From Pseudooceanicola spongiae (GTDB taxonomy: Bacteria; Pseudomonadota; Alphaproteobacteria; Rhodobacterales; Rhodobacteraceae), in assembly GCF_014899185.1 (NCBI RefSeq), contig NZ_CP045201.1, forward strand, positions 4,007,501-4,071,500: DNA of 64,000 bases. Direction: 5' to 3'. Positions 58,323-64,000 of this stretch are shown here, one piece after another. The notes below the pieces were generated by a model that did no database searches, was not told the DNA's origin, and worked only from the letters and a program-made list of their open reading frames with translations. Numbering within the stretch: position 1 is the stretch's first letter; every line of letters begins with the position of its first letter. A program made the position numbers and the translations under genes.

Positions 58323-59377
58323 TGGGTCTTCTCCTCAGGCGTCGTGCGGGGGCGGGGGGATTTGCGGTCCGGTTGCGGCTGCGGCCCCGAGGCGCGCAGC
58401 ATGTACCACAGGTAGCTGACCTTGGGCGACTGGATCACCAGAATGCCGAGGATCAGCACCGCCTTGATGACCAGGTTGAACTCTGGCGGCATCCCCGACA
58501 GCAGGATGACCGAGTTCACCGACTGGATGATCATCGCCCCGAGCAGTGACGCGATGATGGAAAACCGCCCCCCCAGAAGGGAGTTGCCGCCGATGACGAC
58601 GGCCAGAATGGCGTCCAGCTCCAGCCAGAGCCCGGCGTTATTCGCATCCGCCCCCTTGATGTCGGCGGCCACGATGACCCCGGCCAGCGCCGCGCACAGC
58701 CCCGACACCAGATAGACACAGACCAGCAGCACACGGGAGTTGATGCCGGCGAGGCGCGAGGACGCCTCGTTGATGCCAATCGACTCGATCAGCATCCCCA
58801 GCGCCGTGCGCCGCACCGCGAAGGCGACGAAGGCGCCGAGGCAGATCCAGATCACGATGGCCGTCGGAATGCCGAGGATTGTACCCGCGCCCAGCCGGAT
58901 CAGGCCGGGGTTGAGGAAGGTCAGAATGGTGCCCTCGGTGATCAGTTGCGCCACGCCGCGCCCCGCCACCATCAGCACCAGAGTCGCCACGATGGGCTGA
59001 ATCCTCAGCACCGCAACCAGCACGCCGTTCCAGGCGCCACAGATCGCCCCCGTCGCCAGGGCCCCGATCAGCGCGGTGAACCAGCCGTGCCCGTCGACCA
59101 CCAGAGAGGCCGCTGTCGCGCCCGCGATCGCCATCACCGCGCCGACCGACAGATCGATGCCGCGCGTCGCGATCACCAGCGTCATGCCGATGCACAGAAG
59201 CGCCGTTGGCGCGCCCCGGTTCAGCACGTCGATGATATTGCCGAACAGCCGCCCATTGCGGAAATCGACATGGAAAAAGTCAGGGAAAACAATGACGTTC
59301 AGCAGCAACGCCGCCGCCAGAATGATCAGCTGAGGCGTGATCCGCTTCAGCAATCCTTGGGTCGAACCCGCCATCAC
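58319..59377 (-). CDS. Sugar ABC transporter permease, YtfT type
   Basis: 352 residues with about nine membrane segments, motifs ATRGIDLSVGAVMAIAG and AVVIGGNSLLGGRFS, and a charged Pro-rich C-terminal tail. It forms a heterodimeric channel with the YjfF-type partner. The start overlaps the ATPase stop by 4 nt. Confidence 0.9.
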   Translation of the reverse strand: MMAGSTQGLLKRITPQLIILAAALLLNVIVFPDFFHVDFRNGRLFGNIIDVLNRGAPTALLCIGMTLVIATRGIDLSVGAVMAIAGATAASLVVDGHGWFTALIGALATGAICGAWNGVLVAVLRIQPIVATLVLMVAGRGVAQLITEGTILTFLNPGLIRLGAGTILGIPTAIVIWICLGAFVAFAVRRTALGMLIESIGINEASSRLAGINSRVLLVCVYLVSGLCAALAGVIVAADIKGADANNAGLWLELDAILAVVIGGNSLLGGRFSIIASLLGAMIIQSVNSVILLSGMPPEFNLVIKAVLILGILVIQSPKVSYLWYMLRASGPQPQPDRKSPRPRTTPEEKTQ

Positions 59378-60927
59378 GCAACTCCTCTTGCAGGCTCATC
59401 GGCAATCGCATGCACGATGTTCTGCGCTGTAATCTCGGCGCCCGTCAGCTCGGCCACCTGACGGCGGTCGCGCAGCACGATGACGCGGGTCGAATAGGCC
59501 ACCAGCTCTTCCATCTCGGACGAGGCCACCAGCAGCGACATGCCCTGTTGGCGCAGCGTTTCGATCAGGGCGATGATCTCGGCGTGGGCGCCGACGTCGA
59601 TGCCGCGTGTCGGCTCGTCCAGGATCAGGAAATCGGGGCTGGTCGCCAGCCAGCGCGCCAGCAGCGCCTTTTGCTGATTGCCCCCCGACAACAGCCGGAT
59701 CGGCATGTCGAGGCTGGCCAGACGAATATCCAGCGTGCGCACGTAATGCTCGGCGATCTCGTTCATCTTGGCGCGCGACAGGGGGCGCATCCAACCTTGC
59801 CGCGCCTGCAACGCCAGCACGATATTGTCCCGCACCGACAGATCGCCGACGATGCCTTCGGTCTTGCGATCCTCGGGGCACAGCGCAAAGCCATGCCGCA
59901 CCGCCTCGCGCGGGTTGCCGACGCGGATCTCCTTGCCGTGCATCTTCAGCACGCCACCATCCGCAGGCACCGCCCCGAACAGCAGGTTCGCCGTCTCGGT
60001 CCGACCGGAGCCGAGCAAGCCTGCCAGCCCGACAACCTCGCCCTTCCTCAGCGCCAGACTGAACGGCTCCAACATGCCGCGCTTGCCAAGGCCATCGACC
60101 TCCAACAGCATCTCGCCCGCCGCACCGGTCTGGCGGTCATGCACCTTGGCTTCCAGCTGGCGGCCCAGCATCAGCGTCACGATGTCATGCTGGCTGACCG
60201 TGCTCAGCACCCGCGTGCCGACAACCCGGCCGTTGCGCAGCACCGTCGCGCGGTCCGAAATCTCGAACACCTGATCGAGGAAGTGCGTCACGAAAACAAT
60301 CGCCAGCCCCCGCTCTTTCAGCGTGCGGATGACCGAGAACAGCAGTTGCACCTCATCGCGGTCAAGGCTCGCCGTCGGCTCGTCCAGGATCAGCACCTTG
60401 CCCGACATCTCGACCGCGCGGGCAATGGCGACGACCTGCTGCACGGCGACAGAATAGCGCGTCAGCGGCTCGCCCGGATCGACGTCGAGGCCATAGTCGC
60501 GCAGCACCCGGCGCGCCTCGGCCACCATGCGCTTGCGCGACACCAGCCCGCCGCGCATCGGCTGACGACCCAAGTACAGGTTCTCGGCCACTGTCAGATT
60601 GGGCAGCAGGTTGACCTCTTGGTACACAGTGCCGATGCCGCAGATCTGGCTTTCGGCGGTGCTGGCGGGGTTGATCACCTCACCGTCCAGCGTGATCACG
60701 CCGCCGTCGCGCTTGTAAGCACCGGTCAGGCATTTGATCAGGGTCGATTTTCCGGCGCCATTCTCGCCCAGCAGGGCGTGCACCTCACCCCGGTGGAGCG
60801 TCAGCTCAACATCGTCGAGGGCTATGGTGCCGGGGAAAAACTTGGAAATGCCCTTGGCATGCAGCATCGGCGCGTCCTGCGCATCCGTGCCAGTGGGGGT
60901 GCCAGTCGGGGCGGTCTGTTCTGTCAT
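59374..60927 (-). CDS. Sugar ABC transporter ATP-binding protein, YtfR type
   Basis: 517 residues with two ATPase halves: Walker [11 protein letters not shown], then a degenerate second P-loop (GLLGSGRTETANLL), signature [15 protein letters not shown] and [13 protein letters not shown]. It drives the importer made with YtfT and YjfF homologues. ATG 60927 begins a ~37-residue Thr/Pro-rich leader not found in most relatives; MLHAKGISKFF further in is an alternative start. Confidence 0.9.
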   Translation of the reverse strand: MTEQTAPTGTPTGTDAQDAPMLHAKGISKFFPGTIALDDVELTLHRGEVHALLGENGAGKSTLIKCLTGAYKRDGGVITLDGEVINPASTAESQICGIGTVYQEVNLLPNLTVAENLYLGRQPMRGGLVSRKRMVAEARRVLRDYGLDVDPGEPLTRYSVAVQQVVAIARAVEMSGKVLILDEPTASLDRDEVQLLFSVIRTLKERGLAIVFVTHFLDQVFEISDRATVLRNGRVVGTRVLSTVSQHDIVTLMLGRQLEAKVHDRQTGAAGEMLLEVDGLGKRGMLEPFSLALRKGEVVGLAGLLGSGRTETANLLFGAVPADGGVLKMHGKEIRVGNPREAVRHGFALCPEDRKTEGIVGDLSVRDNIVLALQARQGWMRPLSRAKMNEIAEHYVRTLDIRLASLDMPIRLLSGGNQQKALLARWLATSPDFLILDEPTRGIDVGAHAEIIALIETLRQQGMSLLVASSEMEELVAYSTRVIVLRDRRQVAELTGAEITAQNIVHAIADEPARGVA

Positions 60928-60961
60928 GTCGCGAATCCAGCGGTCATGGGGCGTTGCGAAT

Positions 60962-60986
60962 GGCCCTGCGCGAAACACGCAGGGCC
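60962..60986 (-). terminator. Intercistronic hairpin after the YtfQ-like gene
   Basis: Perfect 9-bp stem GGCCCTGCG / CGCAGGGCC with a 7-nt loop in the 105-nt gap between binding-protein stop and ATPase start; no U tract. Confidence 0.6.
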
Positions 60987-61032
60987 ACCCATGAAGACGA
61001 CCGGAAAAACAACCACCGGCCCCTGATAAACC

Positions 61033-61986
61033 TCAGTACCCGAGGTCTTTCTTCATCTCGTAGACCGCCTGATTGTCGTCCTTGGCGGTATAGAGTTTGC
61101 TTTCGGTCTGGATCCATTTTGCCGGCATCGTGCCGTCGGCAAGGTAGGCTTCCATCGCGTCCAGCGCCGGGCCGGCCATGTTCGGCGTCAGCTCGATCGT
61201 GGCGTTCATCTCGCCGTTGGCCAGCGCCAGGTGCGCATCCGGAACCGCGTCGATCGACACGATCTTGATGTCGGTGCCGGGTTTCAGACCGGCTTCCTTG
61301 ATCGCCTGAATGGCGCCCACGGCCATGTCGTCGTTATGCGCGTAGAGCGCGCAGATATTCGCGCCGCCCTCGGCCTTGAGGAAGCTCTCCATCACGACCT
61401 TGCCTTGCGACCGGGTGAAATCACCGGTCTGGCTGCGCACGATTTCCAGGTTGTCGTGGCCCTTGATCGCCTGCTCAAAGCCGGTCTTGCGGTCGATGGC
61501 GGGGGAAGAGCCGGTGGTGCCCTGCAGCTCGACAATGCGGCAATCCGCGCCTGCGACCTCATCCACCAGCCACTGGCCAGCGACATTGCCCTCATGCACG
61601 AGGTCCGAGGTGACGGCGGTCAGGTACAGATCTTCCGGTGCATCGACGGTGCGGTCCAGCAGGACGACGGGAATATCGGCGTCCTTGGCTTCCTCCAGAA
61701 CCTCGTCCCAGCCGGTGGCCACGACCGGTGCGATCAGGATGCCGTCAACGCCTTGCGCGATGAACGAGCGGATCGCCTTGATCTGGTTTTCCTGCTTCTG
61801 CTGCGCATCGGCAAATTTCAGGTCGATGCCGCGCTCTTCGGCCTGCTGTTTGGTGACGGTGGTTTCTGCCGCACGCCAACCGGATTCAGACCCGATCTGC
61901 GAAAAGCCGATGGTCAGATCAGCCGCAAAGCCAGCCACAGGGGCCAGCGCCACGACGCCCGCCAGGAGCGTTGTTTTGATGTTCAT
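61033..61986 (-). CDS. ytfQ: YtfQ-type furanose-binding periplasmic protein
   Basis: 317 residues with a Sec signal (about 1-21, ending GFA). The mature start (LTIGFSQIGSESGWRAAE) and QGTTGSSPAIDRKTGFEQAI closely follow E. coli YtfQ, which binds galactofuranose. Gene order binding protein - YtfR - YtfT - YjfF is the same as in E. coli. Next to a galactose/arabinose operon, a furanose form of these sugars is the likely ligand. Confidence 0.88.
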   Translation of the reverse strand: MNIKTTLLAGVVALAPVAGFAADLTIGFSQIGSESGWRAAETTVTKQQAEERGIDLKFADAQQKQENQIKAIRSFIAQGVDGILIAPVVATGWDEVLEEAKDADIPVVLLDRTVDAPEDLYLTAVTSDLVHEGNVAGQWLVDEVAGADCRIVELQGTTGSSPAIDRKTGFEQAIKGHDNLEIVRSQTGDFTRSQGKVVMESFLKAEGGANICALYAHNDDMAVGAIQAIKEAGLKPGTDIKIVSIDAVPDAHLALANGEMNATIELTPNMAGPALDAMEAYLADGTMPAKWIQTESKLYTAKDDNQAVYEMKKDLGY

Positions 61987-62000
61987 GATGTCCTCCCTAA

Positions 62001-62015
62001 GAACACGTTATGTTC
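62001..62015. promoter_or_regulatory. Palindrome in the ytfQ leader, candidate operator
   Basis: GAACA-CGTTA-TGTTC, a perfect 5-bp dyad around 5 nt, directly upstream of the GGAGG of the YtfQ-like gene. An AT-rich stretch (62020-62055), probably the promoter, lies just beyond. A repressor here (RpiR-type or FadR-type neighbour) would block transcription or translation. Confidence 0.5.
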
Positions 62016-62146
62016 ACGAATCCGATTAAGTATTACTTTATTATTTTTGTAAACAGATTTGTGATCAGCTTGTGAGGTGGGAGAGCCTTTTCATTGAACT
62101 TTCAACCATAGAAAGCGCCGCTGCTGCGCCGGTAATGCCTTTGCAA

Positions 62147-63037
62147 TCAATCGGTTGTCGCATTTTCTGTTCGGCGCAACCTGGCGTTGATTTCCTCGGT
62201 GCGGCGCAGGTGCTCGGGCCGTTCCGCAATGGCCTTGCGGCTCGTCATGCTGGCGATCTGGTGGCAGATCGCGCTGATCGCGGCATAGTTGGACGGCGGT
62301 GTTGGAGTCTCGATCCGGCCGCGGAAATGCCAGGCGAATCGCGGGTCATCCGGCATGCTCTCGTCCGAGATCACGGCGCAGGAGGCCCCCGTCATCAGCA
62401 CCTCCTGCAAGGCGGCCTCGATCACGCTGGGCCGGGGCGACAGCGCGAGGCACAGCACCAGATCGTCAGCATGCAGCAGCGCCAGATGGTCGCCCAATTG
62501 CTCTCCCGCCTGGGGGATGACGCGCATGTCCGGCACCACCCGAGACAGCTGCCAATACAGCATGCTGGCATAGCTGTGGCTGATTTGGTGGCCGATCAGC
62601 CAGACCCGCCGCGCCTTCAGAAGCGCCGTCGCCAGCGAGTCGAGCGAGTCCGGATCTATCCGCTCAAACGTCCAGGCGATGTTTTCCCATTCCTCGCCGA
62701 GGTTCAGCGCGGTCAGTGTCTGCATTGGCGGCTCAGTCGCGCCGATGGCGCTGCCCAGCGGTGTGAAATGCCGTGTCCCGGCCTGTCTTTCGCTGCGCGC
62801 CGCGCGCCGTGCCGCCTCAAAGCTCTCGAACCCGATGCGGCGGACAAAGCGAGACACGGTGGCCTTGGAAACCCCGCTCAGCTGCGCCAGTTCCTGCGCG
62901 TCGTAGGAGGCCACATCGCCCGCGAAATCCAGCAGAAACGTCGCCAGTTTGTGCTCGGCACGCTGCAGTTCCGGAAGGTGGACCCGGATGCGTGACAGAA
63001 AGGGCTGATGCGCGGGCGTGGGAAACTGTGATTTCAT
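62147..63037 (-). CDS. MurR/RpiR-family transcriptional regulator
   Basis: 296 residues. The N-terminal RpiR helix-turn-helix domain (AQELAQLSGVSKATVSRFVRRIGFESF) is followed by a SIS sugar-phosphate-binding domain (ARRVWLIGHQISHSYASML). It is upstream of the YtfQ-like gene on the same strand (160 nt gap) and likely regulates that importer in response to a sugar phosphate. ATG 63037 chosen; a GTG 33 nt earlier is possible. Confidence 0.87.
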   Translation of the reverse strand: MKSQFPTPAHQPFLSRIRVHLPELQRAEHKLATFLLDFAGDVASYDAQELAQLSGVSKATVSRFVRRIGFESFEAARRAARSERQAGTRHFTPLGSAIGATEPPMQTLTALNLGEEWENIAWTFERIDPDSLDSLATALLKARRVWLIGHQISHSYASMLYWQLSRVVPDMRVIPQAGEQLGDHLALLHADDLVLCLALSPRPSVIEAALQEVLMTGASCAVISDESMPDDPRFAWHFRGRIETPTPPSNYAAISAICHQIASMTSRKAIAERPEHLRRTEEINARLRRTENATTD

Positions 63038-63384
63038 GCCAAAACTATGCGACAGCGCGTCAGACGGCACAAGACGGTCTGACCCTGATTAGCGTCAGGT
63101 GTCACAGAAACTGGTTATAATTTTAGTGTCCTCCGCCGAAATGAGGGCTCTTGGACGGTCTTCCCAGCGCGCACACATGCCCGATTGAAATCACAGTTTC
63201 AAAACAGCGCAAATCCGCAACACAGGTTTCCTGCCGACTCGGAATTCTCCTCAAGGTTGTACCGCGTTCCACGCCAGATCCCTGTGTTCCTCGGCCAGTG
63301 GCGGCGCTATGGTCCTCCGATATCAGCCACGCGGTCCCACCGGATCCCCAGCCACCCTGATCCACGTCTTTCGGGAGCCCTGAC
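63038..63384. other. Divergent intergenic region, no gene seen
   Basis: Gap between the RpiR-type gene and the aldo/keto reductase gene. A TATAAT hexamer at 63116-63121 with a poor -35 could be a plus-strand promoter. No dyad or small gene is supported. Confidence 0.45.
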
Positions 63385-64000
63385 ATGACCCTCACCGCGC
63401 AAACCCTTCGCCCGCTCGGCACCACCGGCCTGACGGTCACGGCCCTCGGCGTCGGATCGGCGCCGCTTGGCGGCCTCTATGGCGATGTGACCCAGGCCGA
63501 GGCGCTGGAGATGCTGGACACCGCATGGTCGCTCGGCATCCGCTATTTCGACACCGCACCGATGTACGGGCGGGGCAGGGCCGAGCACCTCGTCGGCCAT
63601 ATGCTGCGCGATCGGGGCGCGGGCTATACCCTCTCCTCCAAGGTCGGGCGGCTGATGCAGCGGGCTCGTCCGGGGCTGACGCTGCCGCCCGCGCAGGAAC
63701 GTCAGCGGCCCGGTCCGACCTGGCACAACAGCCTGAGCTTTCGCGACGTCTATGATTATTCCTATGACGGCATCCTGCGCAGCTACGACGACAGCCTGCA
63801 GCGGCTGGGGGTCGCGCGGATCGATATGCTCTATGTCCATGACATCGGCCACGCCACCCACGGCCCCTATCAGGATGGGCACTGGCACGCGCTGACCTCG
63901 GGCGGCGGCTTTCGCGCGCTGGAGCAGCTGAAGGCCGCGGGCCAGATCAGCGGCTATGGCATCGGCGCGAACGAGTGGCAGGTGATGCGCGACGCGCTTG
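63385..64000 (+). CDS. Aldo/keto reductase, D-threo-aldose 1-dehydrogenase type (cut by right edge)
   Basis: 205 codons are visible before the window ends. It opens with LRPLGTTGLTVTALGVGSAPLG. The AKR catalytic set is present: Asp and Tyr in YFDTAPMYGRG, Lys in LSSKVGR and His in LYVHDIGH. A ~35-residue insertion after the Lys strand is typical for the L-fucose/D-threo-aldose/pyridoxal dehydrogenase subgroup. It would oxidise L-fucose, D-arabinose or L-galactose-like aldoses to lactones with NAD(P)+, fitting the sugar transporter nearby. GGGAG precedes the ATG. Confidence 0.85.
   Translation, partial: MTLTAQTLRPLGTTGLTVTALGVGSAPLGGLYGDVTQAEALEMLDTAWSLGIRYFDTAPMYGRGRAEHLVGHMLRDRGAGYTLSSKVGRLMQRARPGLTLPPAQERQRPGPTWHNSLSFRDVYDYSYDGILRSYDDSLQRLGVARIDMLYVHDIGHATHGPYQDGHWHALTSGGGFRALEQLKAAGQISGYGIGANEWQVMRDAL

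Overview
The window is GC-rich chromosomal DNA, almost all coding, of an alphaproteobacterium, most likely a marine or soil member of the Rhodobacteraceae (Roseobacter/Rhodobacter group). Reasons: three TRAP-type transporter genes or sets, many ABC importers, a BCCT betaine carrier, monomeric isocitrate dehydrogenase, a DUF1127 protein, a ChvE/GbpR-type sugar locus, and GC-rich intergenic dyads ending in ATATTT of a kind common in this family. I see no rRNA, tRNA, CRISPR array, prophage or insertion sequence. This is a nutrient-acquisition region rather than a mobile island.

Layout. 1-9605: a TVP38-FAD oxidoreductase fusion (cut by the left edge), a CPA2 cation/proton antiporter, a Tat-exported NMT1-type ABC importer, and a divergent aldehyde dehydrogenase, alcohol dehydrogenase and small membrane protein. 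9609-13134: a TAXI-type TRAP system (binding protein, fused permease, DUF1850). 13474-19458: a GGDEF/EAL enzyme, an alpha/beta hydrolase, a periplasmic rhodanese with a YeeE/YedE sulfur transporter and a 54-residue coupled protein, and a methionine aminopeptidase. Two inverted copies of a helically phased 11-bp repeat flank the sulfur genes. 19594-24359: monomeric isocitrate dehydrogenase, a betaine-type BCCT carrier and a DksA-like zinc-finger protein.

24511-28933: the most striking locus. A catalytic Rieske-oxygenase subunit that has lost its [2Fe-2S] motif is followed by a reductase that carries an N-terminal Rieske domain, then a GST-like protein. This is the NdmC/NdmD/NdmE arrangement of bacterial methylxanthine N7-demethylase, here beside a LysR regulator and without other caffeine genes. 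28941-36014: a LacI-type regulator divergent from an operon of TRAP DctP-DctQ-DctM, a VOC protein, a RuBisCO-like protein and a DUF1537 acid-sugar kinase, which suggests catabolism of an apionate-like branched or short sugar acid.

36415-41749: a five-gene cluster in the order of E. coli ydcSTUVW (polyamine-type ABC importer plus aminobutyraldehyde dehydrogenase), with a LysR gene upstream. 42968-55449: one long minus-strand operon encoding a ChvE-GguAB-type importer and the complete non-phosphorylative oxidation of L-arabinose and D-galactose. The shared steps are mutarotase, 1-dehydrogenase, lactonase and aldonate dehydratase. The pathway then splits into a C5 branch to 2-oxoglutarate and a C6 branch through DgoK/DgoA to pyruvate and glyceraldehyde 3-phosphate. 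GbpR is divergent from it. 56581-63037: an FadR-type regulator, a YtfQRT-YjfF-like furanose importer and an RpiR-type regulator. A truncated aldose-oxidising aldo/keto reductase runs off the right edge.
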